From the NCBI GenBank assembly GCA_033239525.1, contig BSYO01000005.1, forward strand, positions 26,257,341-26,321,340: a stretch of DNA of 64,000 nt, written 5' to 3'. Within the stretch, counting starts at the first letter, position 1. Each line of letters starts with the position of its first letter. This stretch comes from Nepenthes gracilis (taxonomy: Eukaryota > Streptophyta > Magnoliopsida > Caryophyllales > Nepenthaceae). Of this stretch, positions 24,002-34,738 are shown piece after piece. Under the pieces are notes generated by a model. That model saw nothing but the letters and a program-made list of their open reading frames with translations, ran no database searches and was not told the origin of the DNA. Position numbers and translations under genes: made by a program.

Positions 24002-24681
24002 TGTTGGAACAAAACGCGCGGAAGGCCGAGCGGACACAACGCTCGGACTGGAACAGAGAGCAAAGGCTCTCTGACGGACGAGAGAGGTAGAGAGAGAAGA
24101 TATGAAAGGGAACACACAAGTTTAACGTGGAAGACCCTTCTCTAGGTGAGGGAAAACCACAAAAGAATACACTATAAAAGATTATTGCAATCGTTAGCTA
24201 CTCAAGCTTCGAAAGAATCAAGTGTATGCCTTTCTCTCTCTACAAAGCTTGCTCGCACAGCTCTCTCAATACTCACCTATATTCAAAGTTGCCACACACA
24301 CACATATATATATATACACGTCCAGGATGCCAGCGTGGATTGCCACCAGACGATACCACCCAATCAAGACCTGCGGCCTCCCATTCTCCGGCGGTGTGGT
24401 GGGAAAATGGCGCAGGACTGTCATGGCAGCCGCAGGCATGCGTGTCAGATGACAGTCCTGCCACCTGGAAAGCTGCTCCCACTGCGGTGTCCAATCGGCG
24501 CGATCTGCCCGCAACGCCACTGCAGGCCCACGTGGCGAGTCCACGTCTCACGATGTGAGGCTCCTCGCCTCATCCGTGCTCGGACATTACCAAACAAGAG
24601 TCCTCGTCCAAAGACGCAAAGAGTACTCGTCCATTCCTTCTCTGGAGTCCGCGGACACTTCACTCGGGAGTGACCCCAACA
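24002..24681 (-). repeat. 5' LTR of the Copia element at 19288-24681
   Basis: 680 bp with the same ends as its partner. On the minus strand it starts TGTTGGGGTC and ends GTTCCAACA, directly followed by the primer site. Confidence 0.93.
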
Positions 24682-24686
24682 GGGAC
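24682..24686. repeat. Target site duplication, right copy
   Basis: GGGAC, matching 19283-19287. Confidence 0.92.
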
Positions 24687-26296
24687 TTCATTTACTTATT
24701 ATAATTCATCGGCATATCTTACGAACAACATAATTAATAATAGTCAGACTTACAATATTTTGGGTCTACTGTAGTACGGGTATTATGTAAAAATATATAT
24801 ATATTAGTACTAAAAGGTTAAAAATAAATATTGATGTTAAAGTTTTCTAATATCAAATTCTAAAAAAAAAAATCATAAAATAAAACTATTAATAGAATTT
24901 ATGTGTCACAGAGATCTGAATTATTACACAAATTAAAGAGTCGAGTTATTGTCTTATGGATTGGTAGAAATTCTTTTGGGTCTAATCTTCGTGTATATAA
25001 ATTCTTATTTTACGCACCACAATAAATTAAATAAGTGGTAAGAAGTATACATAACTCACATTCTAATATATCATTTGATACTTAAATTAGTAATTTTTTA
25101 AAAAAAAATAAGAAGAAATTAAGGAAAATATGATACTAGAATTGAAAAAGGACAAAAATTAGTGCGAATTGAGAGAATTTTATTCCACATGGGTGCACTG
25201 GCTTGTTAGAGTGCCTTTTTTATTAAACTTTTTTCTTTATTTTTTTGATTTAGAAGGAGTTAAATTTATAGTCGTGGTTCCCAACCGTTCAATCAGTACT
25301 TGAAACTGCCGCCTGTGTTGAAAGACGCTTCATGGTAGCCGTTAGAAGGTGTTACTCTTAGAATGTAACTATCGTTCAAATTGATGAAAAAACCGTCTAT
25401 TATTAATTGCGATAATTGTTTTGATTATTTCTGAATTGAGTCATTTATTAGTTCATTATTATTTCTCGATTTTTCGTCCGTCAGGATTAACTGTTTTGGT
25501 TGACGTCCTATAAAACCATTATTCAGCATATCCGTTTCAGATAAATGCTCTAAAATATGGGTTGTTGATACTTTAGATGTTACTCCATCATTAGGTTGAA
25601 CCGACTTATTTTAGGCCATACCTAAAAAGAAATAAAAATTAATAATAAAATTGAAAAAATAAAAGCTGGAAATGTTATTGAAAAAATAAAATTTAAGGAT
25701 ATTCTTTTTATTTTTTTATTATATTTAAGCATGTATTGAATATATGAAGAAAGCACGACAAACACATTTTATAAATGAGGTAAGTCCGCCTTTTACCAAG
25801 ATCAATTAAAAATTACAATGCAATTCCCTTCCCTATTTACTGCGAGATAGTTATTAGACAATATATTATTTGTGTACTCTATTATATCTTAGATTTATAA
25901 TTTTTTGGTAATTTATAAGATAAAATAAAATATGTTGTAAAATTTTTAAGAACATTTATATTAAATTATTTCATTAAAATATTTAAATTAAACAATTTAT
26001 ACTATTATTATAAATTTAGATATTTGTTATAATTTATGTGACATTGTACTACTCTACTGACGGTATATATCAATTAGATAACAATTTTAAAAGATTTTAA
26101 AAATAATTAAATGTATTTTTTAACTTATCTCACTAAAAAAAAAATATTTTTAGGGATAAAAAAATAGTAACAAATATATTTTTATCACTATTAATAATCA
26201 ATATTTATAATTTAGTGATAAAAATATAATTTTATCACTAAAAATTTAAAATTAAATAAATACTAATTCATAAAAAATAAAATAATTAATACTAAA
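24687..26296. other. AT-rich intergenic DNA
   Basis: No coding potential. A few small palindromes such as TTTAGTGATAAAAATATA near 26210 suggest decayed MITEs, but none can be delimited. Confidence 0.4.
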
Positions 26297-27282
26297 TGAT
26301 GAGTAAACCCATATCAGACATGCCCAATAAGAAAAATGGTCCAAAATTCAGAAAAGTCCAGACGCGCGTTTAGACAGTCAACGTTAGCGTTGACTATATG
26401 GAGCGCCAATTAGGCGGCCAACGCGCTTCTTCAAAACGGTCAACATTTCTGTTGATCGAAAATATTGTAGCAGCAGGCCGCGAAAAGATAAAAACTTAAT
26501 ATGGGTCAGACCCAATTTGGCTGACGTTTTCGTACACGATAAGCAACGGTCCCTTTTCCTGATTTCATGCTTTCCTTGAAGCCAATCTCCTCTAAAAAAG
26601 GTATCAGCAGATTCGACGCCCTTCCATGAGAAATGCACCAGATTCTCTCTTCCTGCCTACAATGGACTCTAACGGTACAAAAGCATAAAAAGAAGGCAAA
26701 TAATCTGGAGAGCCGTCACCCGCTCAGAAAGAAAATGATCTTAGCATAATGCACCAGTCAAGCCTTCTTACTTAAGAAAGGCCGCCTAATATGATGCAGG
26801 GATCGTGCCTTCTTGGTTAAGGAAGGTCGCCCTCCCACCGTCTATATAACCCCACAGAATCTCCCCTCTGGGGGGACAAGAACACAGAGACGAACAAAAG
26901 ACAACAAAGTACTATTACGAAGAAATCCTTGAGTATACTAACACTCATCCCTAAGCACGCAATTGCTTACTACAATAATTTCACTCCAAGCCTTCAGATT
27001 CCAGAGGCATCACCCACTCCCCGAGAGCCGTCTATTTAAACTTCCACGCTTACAGGACTTGATTGCCCACTTGTTCCTCGTGAACTTTGACCAAGAAAAC
27101 TATGCTCTCGACCAGTTGTAAAAACACCTCTTACATCTAAAGGCGAACACTCATTTCTACCTCAATCTCCTTCTCTATCTCAATTTACATCCTTAGTTAC
27201 CTTCATGTAATTTGAAGGCTTATTGCTGACTTGAGTATCGGAGTATTTTCGGTGGGACAATATCCTGCCGACACCTGACCTC
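26297..27282 (+). repeat. Gypsy (Tat-like) LTR, 3'-truncated
   Basis: Starts TGATGAGTAAACCC, like the TGATGGG start of the LTR at 61180. It has repeated GTCAAC motifs, a good TATA box (TATATAA, 26843-26849), and the U5-type block GACTTGAGTATCGGAGTATT followed by TTCGGTGGGA, which is shared with 62290-62320. It stops abruptly at about 27282, where minus-strand gypsy RT sequence begins, so about 100 bases of its 3' end are missing. No internal domain adjoins either side in the right orientation. Confidence 0.7.
26843..26849 (+). promoter_or_regulatory. TATA box in gypsy LTR
   Basis: TATATAA within TCTATATAACCCC, about 430 bases before the LTR break, in the position expected for the U3/R boundary. 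Confidence 0.6.
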
Positions 27283-29821
27283 TTTTCACTTCCTCTCTGA
27301 CGGCAATCAGCTTCTTGATGGATTGGTTCCTGCGTATTTACCAGACGGGCTTATGACTGAGGTCAAGGCCTAACTTTTGGACCATCACCTTAGCTGGTTT
27401 CCTAGGTATGTCGACAAAGGCCCATGTGAATACGTTGGAGTTTTTTCGAAGGAAGCTAATGAGTCGGTCGCGGTTGGCCATGGTAAGTGAGCCGCCGATG
27501 CGTACACACTTCTTGGGCTCGGCGGGATCTAGTGAGACTACTTCGGTGGCTTCACCTTATTGGGCTTACTATAGCATGGCTTCGTCGCGAAGATCCAATT
27601 CTCCTTCCATGCAGTCCTACACTACAGGGGCGACTTGGGATTGGTAGTACGTCCGTCCCATCACCTAATCGCCAAGCACCTCTTCGACACTGCATGGAGT
27701 GGGGAATTTCACCTTCAAATGAGGGATTGAAGTGATAGCCCCAAAGGCGGTGATGAATGGTCTGCCTAAGATGGCGTTGTAAACGAATGACAGATCGACA
27801 ATGATGAACATTAACTCCTGCGTAGCAGTGCGTGGATACGTTCCCATCGTGATCTCTAGCTAGATCTCCCCCTACACAGGTACAGGTTCGTTATCCAGGC
27901 TGTATAGAGGGCCATCGGCCGCTTTCATCTGATTCTTTCTAAGTCCAAGTTTAAAGAACGCATCGAGGTACAATAAATTCCGAGAGCTTTCATTATCAAT
28001 AAAGACCCGTTTTAATTTGTAGTCAATTGTACCATCTGAAACGAGAGCAGATATAGTAAAGGGATTGAAATGAGGGAAAGTTACATGTGCCATATCGTCG
28101 CTACTAAAGCTAATGATATCACTCATATCCCTTAACCTTGCTCTCTTGTTGCTGGAAGCCTGTCCGGGCTGCACCTTCTTGTTGCTTTTGGCTGATCCAG
28201 TGGAGATCATGCTGATCAAGCCGGCGGCCGTGCGGTTCTTTGGAGGCTTACTCGCCTCGCCTTTCAAGGCTGCGAGGGCCTGTCCGGAGCCTTTAACAAA
28301 CTGGTTGAGGTGCTCATGGCTGATCAGGTCCTCTTTCTCCTGTTATAGAGTCAGGCAATTCTCCGTGGAGTGTCCCACATAGTGGTGGCACTTGTAGTAT
28401 TTCGTCTGGTTTTCTCCGTTGGGTTCCTTCGGCGCTTTTGGCCACTTGAAGAACTTCTCCTCCGGATCTTGCATCAAGATGTTGGTGCGAGTATTATTTA
28501 GTGGAGTTAGGGACGTTGGCCCGTACTCCTTCCGGGCTGTGGCGTTGGCCGCGATTGCTTTCGGTGCTCCTGGGAGCTATTATTGTCGCCGTTCCTCTTC
28601 TTCCCGAGTGTTGGCTTTGGTCCCTCTGGGGTCAGTCCACATGTTCAGGATGCCTAGCCTCGTTGGCCTCTTCCATCGAAATATAAGTTCGGGCAATTGC
28701 CTCAACTTTTCGGAAAGACTGAGGGCGCTGGTGCGTCAAGTGTTTGAAGAAGTCCCCCGCAGCCAACGCGGCAACAAAAGTGTTGAGCTTCAGCTCCTCA
28801 GAGAGTTGGGGGATCCGGCGCGCTTCAGCGATGAGCGATTGAGGAACTACTTTAGGCTTTCGTCTGACCTCTGGCAGAGGCAGACCAGGTGGCAAGGCTG
28901 CTTCTCATCCCTAAAGCTGGAGGCGAACTGACTCAAGAAGCAGTCAGTGAGCTTGCCGAAAGAGCGGATTGAGTTGGGTTGGAGGCCGTGGAACCGAAGC
29001 AGTGCATCTCCTTTGAGAGTAATGGAGAAGCACTTGCACATCACAGCCTCGCTTGCTTCCCGGAGGGACAGGTGGGTGCGGAAGCTATTGAGGTGATCCA
29101 TTGAATCATTGCTTCCGTCGTACCTTTCCAGGGTTGGCATCTTAAACTTGCAAGGAAACGGCTGGGTCCGGATGTCCATCGCGAAGGTTGACCTTCGCAG
29201 GTCATGGAGGATCGGGCTGGACTTTTCCTTGAATGGGTGATCCCATATTACCCTTACTTTCTCTTCCACCGGCGGGTTGGACCCGCTCCTCTGCGCGTTG
29301 ATGACGTCGTAGAGCTTTGTGTGATTCCGCGGATCCTGTTGGGTGGGCTGGTCGCGGCGGCTTTTTGCTCGAGGAGGTTGTGCGCTGCACGAGCCTGCGA
29401 CTGTCTGCCTTCTCTCGTTGCGAGAGTTCCGGGGGTTGTGCCGCTCTGAGCTCTAGTCTCGGTCGTCTCTGCTGGGGTGGCTCCTAGCTGCAGTTTAGAC
29501 CCTGCTACCTGAGGCCGCCTAGTCCTTGGCGTTATCAGGCCGATCTGATCTGCCCTTGGGGGCTCTAACGTGACATCCTCCTCATAGGGAGGATGACACT
29601 TGGGACACCTGGGGAGCAACCCCCATCTACCGCATTCCCGTTCGGTTACAGAGGGCTTGAATCATCAGCCGCATATCGGCCATCTTGGCGGCTAGCTGAC
29701 GAGTGTCAGGCTGTGGCTGCTCGTTGGCACAACTACCCACTGAGGGATGTCAACGTGAGCTGCTGTGTCCCTCACTGGTGCGCCGGCTTGCCCTCTTGTG
29801 TTGCATTCTTATGTTGACCAT
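27283..29821 (-). pseudogene. Gypsy gag-protease-RT relic
   Basis: Gag starts near ATG 29821. It includes the capsid-type block FKMPTLERYDGSNDSMDHLN and the following SFRTHLSL (about 29140-29070), then LKGDALLRFHGL and a continuing region to about 28630. Next come a weak zinc-knuckle area (about 28380) and the protease at 28060-27690: VFIDNESSRNLLYLDAF (the active-site DTGSS has decayed to DNESS) and AILGRPFITAFGAITS. The start of RT reads SLDPAEPKKCVRIG and IAVREEVK before the break at 27283. The loss of the catalytic aspartate context plus several stops make it dead. Confidence 0.82.
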
Positions 29822-29999
29822 GTCGGTGTGAGAAGTTAAACGTTGGAGGGAGAAGCTAGACTTTCGTCGCGTTCTTACAGACTGTGCTAATATTTTGTCC
29901 CGAGTCTCGAGTTATCGTATGGATTAGGGAGCCTCTGGATTTCTGAATTGGCAAAAATTTAGAGCAGATCCGGTCTTCATCTCTATGAATCTGGAACTT

Positions 30000-30690
30000 G
30001 TCTAATACAAATCACAAACAAGGGTCAGAGGTCGGCATAATTACTCCCACCGAAAACACTCTGATGTCCAAATTAGTGATCTTTCGCAATGAACGGAAAG
30101 AGGGTGCACGCTTAAAGGTTTGCAGAAATATGCAGAACGTGTGATGGGAGTGCGTTTATGCGAGGGTGGTGAGTTGATGAGCGTTTGGCGGGAGGCTTGG
30201 CTCCTTGTATGCACCGCAACAGGTGGCTTACTCCCACTGTCTAAGAAGGCTAAAGAGGTAGGATCTGGAAGATGGTTTGGGAGTTTGACTCACGCAGTGT
30301 CGAGTCGATTATTCAGAATCCAATCTCCCCTCCTGTAGAAGGAGAGGGATTTTATGGGCTCCAAGATGTGGAACTTTGGGTGCGAGAATCCTCATTGTAG
30401 GGATCTGTCGGCCGCCAGCTGCTAATGGTGACCGAAAATGTCAGTTGTCGCCTTATGGTAGCAAGGAGATTGATGGGTGTTGTCGGCTACGTCTAGTCTT
30501 CCCCTCGTGCTAGGATTGGATGGAATGCTGCAAAGCGTGGCGCGAGCCGCTGCTGGCTGGGCTAACCCTTTCATCGTTGGCTTGCTACCCCTACGCCACC
30601 TGAGCTAGGATTGTTTGTTGTCGCTTGGATTGTTTCCTTCTGAATTGGGCCTCGTGTTTCATGGGCCTCATTGGTACTTGATCCAATAAT
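30000..30690 (-). repeat. 5' LTR of the truncated gypsy element
   Basis: On the minus strand it contains GAGTGTTTTCGGTGGGAGTA and a CCGACCTCTGACCC block like the other Tat-like U5 regions (30075-30020), followed 180-200 bases later by the gag start. The outer limit is uncertain; GAGGCCCATGAAACACGAGG near 30660 is typical of a U3 start. A primer site could not be recognised with certainty. Confidence 0.6.
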
Positions 30691-31479
30691 AATAATATCT
30701 CAAATATATTACAAAATAACTTAATAAATATAATAAAAATATAAAATAAGAAAACAGAAAACAACATTCTTGTAAAAAAGAAATTAACCATCCATGAAAA
30801 AAATAATCTGGTATCAAATTTAAACTTTGTGTATGATACTCCGTTGAAAACAAATATGCGAGATATTGTTTGATAAAAAATATTAAAATACTAAATATTA
30901 TATTTTATTTAAATGGGAATTTTATTTTATTTCTTCAAAGAGTGGGATTTTATTTTTTATCTAATAGTTAAAATTTGAAAATAAAAATATAGTTATATTT
31001 TTAAATTTTTTATTTATAATATTAGCATTAATTAAATATCAAATATAATAATTGGATAAAAAATTGGGATCCTATATTACTTGATAAAAATAAAATTTAA
31101 ATTAAATATTAATTTAATTTTTTAAAAAATTATAATTAATAAATTAAATCAGCCCTAATAATACCTATCAACTCGAGTCAGAAAAATCTTTAATGTGTGA
31201 ATCTATAAGTTAAATTGGGCCAACTTGGATTGATTCATGGATTATTTTTATTTTTAGTGTATTTATAAACAAATTTATATTCATATAAAAAATGCCCATA
31301 AATATAAAATATTTTAAAAATTATAATATTTTAAATAAAATATTACATACATATATGTTTAAATAAAAAATTTTTATATAAAAATATAAACTATTAAAAT
31401 AATTTTAAAATTTAATATTTAGTCAAATTATATTTATGAAAAATTTATAATTCCAGACATATTAATCTTATCTGTAACC
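30691..31479. other. AT-rich intergenic DNA
   Basis: No gene, no repeat structure I can delimit. Confidence 0.4.
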
Positions 31480-31484
31480 GTACT
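31480..31484. repeat. Target site duplication, left copy
   Basis: CGTAC, repeated at 38238-38242. Confidence 0.92.
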
Positions 31485-32474
31485 GTTGGGCCCCAGTATA
31501 AAGGCCTATAAAAGTACGGCCCAATTAAAGAAGCCCAGAAACACTCCCGCAAGCAGAAGAGACCAAATGGCCCAAGCGAGAAGCTCAAGGGCCGGGAGCC
31601 CAAGAGGTTTCGCAACCACCCGAGCGGCCAGGAAGAATCTCTCGGACTTTTCCAGAGGACCCCACAAGAGCTGTTATATCCTCACAAGCCCGCAAGCTTA
31701 CAAGGGGTCTCATAACCAGACTAGAACTGCCCGTCCACGGCCGAGAATGCCAGCTAGCCAACTTCGACGGTTTCCAAGAAAGCCTGCAACTACTGCCAGT
31801 CGCCGTATCAACAGGGCACGCCTAGTCAAATCAAGGCAGATATCCAGGTCCTATACACCTGACACACTCAAAGGCTGCAGCGGCGCCGTCCGCATGCCAC
31901 TCTCCACACGTTAGCTGCATTAAAGGAAGCCAGTGGACCAACTCCTCAACCGCCGGATGGACGTCACGTGTCCACTTCCCAACGGCTCGGTTTCCACTAT
32001 AAATACACAGCAAGACCTCCTTTCAAAGGGAGAGCTTTCCAGACTCACAACTCTGAGCCCTAAAGCTCCAGCCAGGAGCTCCCCCTCTCCATGCTCAACT
32101 TCTCAAAGAAGTGTAAAAAGGCTCCCAGTGAGCATAGCTTCCTTAGGAGATAAACACAAAACGTGAGATAGGGAAGGGATTAACCATCACAACTGTACCC
32201 TGTAAAATCTCCAACCCATATAGTGAAGCTCTTTACAGGCCCTGAGCCTAGTGGTTTTTCCTCCCCATTCAAGAGGAGGTTTTCCACTTAAAACATCCGG
32301 TCTCAATCCTCATCTCGTGTCCAACACATCACCCACTTGTGTTGCCTGGAAACCACGCATCTGATTGGACGCACCCCTGATCAACGACCCTTCCTGAGAG
32401 ATCCGGCTGGGACGTCCCCAACGCGCCCCTGCATCTCTCGGCCATAGCAAGTCCCGTGGAACCAGAACTCAACA
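31485..32474 (+). repeat. 5' LTR of the Tat-like element
   Basis: 990 bp from TGTTGGGCCCC to ACTCAACA. A TATA box lies at 31998-32005. It matches the 3' LTR except for scattered transitions and one strongly different patch (about 31715-31810). Confidence 0.93.
31998..32005 (+). promoter_or_regulatory. TATA box of the 5' LTR
   Basis: TATAAATA in the context CCACTATAAATACACAGC. The same motif is kept at 37761-37768 in the 3' LTR. Confidence 0.75.
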
Positions 32475-32493
32475 TTGGCGCCGTCTGTGGGAA
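32475..32493 (+). other. Primer binding site of the Tat-like element
   Basis: TTGGCGCCGTCTGTGGGAA directly after the 5' LTR. This motif is characteristic of plant Tat-like gypsy elements. I did not assign the tRNA. Confidence 0.88.
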
Positions 32494-32549
32494 GGAAGAA
32501 CTAAAAACTCACGGCTTCCCACCCCCCAACAGCAAGCAACGCCCCAAGG

Positions 32550-33344
32550 ATGTTCAGCAGACAAGGCAGCACGTCCACCCGGAGAGAAGACTACCACGAC
32601 GAGTGTCTCCCGTCGGGCGGCAGAACAAGCGGCGGCCCCGGCACCAGTGTGCGCAAACTAGCGCAGAAGGTGGACAGCCTCACAAGGGTCCGCACCTCCA
32701 AGCAGGTAGCAAAGCGAACAGTCTAGGAGCCCACGCTCCGAAAGCCCGCGCCATACGGCGCTCAGAAGACAGCAGTCGGCGCGGGCTCCTGGCGAGTTGA
32801 GGGACTACCTCAACAAAAAGAAGTCCATGAGTCCGACCCTATCAAGGAGGGGGCTCAAAAGGCTCTGGAAGACTGTCTTTGGACCCAAGGCCTAAGAAGC
32901 AACTCGCGGTCAGCGACTTAAGACCCCTTGCCCCTGAGGGCAGGGGAAGGAAGGAGAAGGGCGAGCGCCCACCAGAAGACCCAACGACCGTCCGGGCACG
33001 ATAAACCCGAGCGGATGGTCCTTGGGGAAGAAAGACACTCAGGCCCATTGGCCTTCACTAACTCCTCCGCCAACATCTTGAGGCACATCAGGGACGAAGA
33101 GTTCCTAAGATGGCCCAAGGCGTTGAAGAACCCGGAGGGAGGTGACCAATGGGAGTACTGCCATTACCATGGTAGCCGCGGCCACGACACTGAGGACTGC
33201 AAGAAGCTCCAGGCGGAACTCGAATGGCTGGCAATGGAAGGATATCTCGACCGCTTCCTGCGAAGACCCGGGCGCGGCTCCGGAGCAGCAGGAAGCAGCC
33301 AGTCACGCCGCTCAAAGGGCAAGGCCATAACGGGCGCGGACTAA
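32550..33344 (+). pseudogene. Shortened Tat-like gag
   Basis: The first ATG (32550) opens MFSRQGSTSTRREDYHDECL, a plausible gag N-terminus, but the frame breaks after about 60 codons. The C-terminus is recognisable in a second frame (to 33344): FLRWPKALKNPEGGDQWEYC, then HYHGSRGHDTEDC (a CCHC-like knuckle), then LEWLAMEGYLDRFLRRPG. The central capsid region found in full-length relatives is missing. It probably cannot assemble particles on its own. Confidence 0.78.
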
Positions 33345-33548
33345 AAAAATAAAAAAAAAGAGAGAGAAAAAAGGACAAAAAAGCCTTGGAGGCCACTCGA
33401 TGTAAGAAAATATGCATTAATAAAACGTGCATTTTTTACCCTTACAGCGAAGTGTTTCCATACTCTCTCCTCGACCGCTTCCTGCGAAGACCCGGGCTCG
33501 GCCCCGGAGCAGTGGGAAGCAGCCAGCAACTCACGGCATTCAACAAAT

Positions 33549-34455
33549 AAAAATTCGGCTGTGATCGAGCGGTCCCAGAGGCCGGGCCCTTGAGGTCATT
33601 ACAAAAACTCGGCTGCGACCGAACGGTCCCAGAGGCCGGGCCCTTGAGGTCATTACAAAACTCGGCTGCGACCGAGTGGTCCCAGATGCCAGGCCCTTAA
33701 GGTCATTACAAAAACTCGGCAGCGACCGAGCGGTCCCAGAGGCCGGGCCCTTAAGGTTATTACAAAAATTCGGCTGCGACCGAGCTGTCCCAGAGGCCGG
33801 GCCCTTGAGGTCATTACAAAAACTCTGGCTGCGACCGAGCGGTCCCTGCAGGCCGGGCCTCGAGGTCATTACAAAAACTCTAGCGTGACCGAGCGGTCCC
33901 TGAGGCCGGGCCTTGAGGTCATTACAAAACTTCTTTGTGGCCGAAAGGGCCCAGGCCGGGCCCTTGAGGTCATTACAAAACTCGGCTGCGACCGAGCGAT
34001 CCCAGATGCCAGGCCCTTAAGATCATTACAAAAACTCGGCAGCGACCGAGCGGTCCCAGAGGCCGGGCCCTTGAGGTCATTACAAAAAAGCTCGCCGACA
34101 TAGAGCCAGCCCTGCAGGCCGGGCCCTTAAGGTCATTACAAAAACTCGGCTGCGACCGAGCGGTCCCAGAGGCCGGGCCCTTGAGGTCATTACAAAAACT
34201 CGGCTGCGACCGAGCGGTCCCAGAGGCCGGGCCCTTAAGGTCATTACAAAAACTCGGCTGCGACCGAGCGGTCCCCAGATAGGCCCCTTGAGGTCATTAC
34301 AAAAACTCTGCTGTGACCGAGCGGTCCCAGAGGCCGGGCCCTTGAGGTCATTACAAAAACTCGGCTGTGACCGAGCGGTCCCAGAGGCCGGGCCCTTAAG
34401 GTCAGAATTCAGAAACTCATCCGCGACTGAACGGTCCTAGAGACCGGGCGACAAG
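33549..34455. repeat. 54-bp tandem array, about 17 units
   Basis: The unit is about 54 bp and runs through CGGCTGCGACCGAGCGGTCC, then CAGAGGCCGGGCCCTTGAGG, then TCATTACAAAAACT. Most units are 52-57 bp and a few are shortened (near 33930 and 34280). The variant AGATGCCAGGCCC followed by CTCGGCAGCGACC appears at about 33683 and again at about 33997, six units apart, which shows higher-order duplication. CTCGGctgcgaCCGAG in each unit can form a small hairpin. As 54 is a multiple of three, long frames stay open on both strands, but no domain is visible. Confidence 0.92.
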
Positions 34456-34738
34456 AATACACCCAGGGGGCTAAGGGCTAGAAGTCCCTGAAAAGGCTGC
34501 ACGCCCAAGTCCAAAAAAGCAAAGGGTCAAACACCTGAAGGGAGTCGCCCGGGTTGGAACAAAAAGTTAGGCGCTGGGCAACGCGCCGCAAAAAAAAAAA
34601 AACACACGTACAAACAAGACACAAAAGGAACGTCCGAAGCTTTAAAGCGAAAAAGACTAAGTCTTATTCACAAAAAGAGATTTTCTGTACAAATATGACA
34701 AAATAAAAAAACAAAATGAAGAACAAGGGGGCAGCATG

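Larger units (their letters stand above)
19288..24681 (-). mobile_element. Full-length Tnt1/Tork-like Copia element
   Basis: This 5394-bp element on the minus strand has two LTRs, a 5-bp target duplication (GGGAC), an initiator-Met tRNA primer site and a polypurine tract. Coding order is gag, protease, integrase, reverse transcriptase, RNase H, which is the Copia order. Gag, the GAG pre-integrase block and integrase most resemble the Tnt1 type. Structure is complete but the polyprotein is broken into many frames by small indels. The sequence is clearly GC-richer than the flanking DNA, a contrast that marks its boundaries well. Confidence 0.93.
27283..30690 (-). mobile_element. Truncated Ty3/gypsy (Tat-like) element
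   Basis: On the minus strand: a 5' LTR (about 30690-30000), gag from 29821, a protease, and the first part of reverse transcriptase, which stops at 27283 where a foreign LTR begins. The rest of pol and the 3' LTR are gone. The order gag-protease-RT is that of Ty3/gypsy, and the gag and protease blocks are of the Tat type. Numerous stops make it non-functional. Confidence 0.82.

Noticed and set aside
25260..25400. GC-richer patch that could be an exon
   Set aside because: Short, with stops in all frames and no recognisable motif.
33540..33869. Repeat protein encoded by the 54-bp array
   Set aside because: Open on both strands only because the period is a multiple of three; no start context and shifted units break it.
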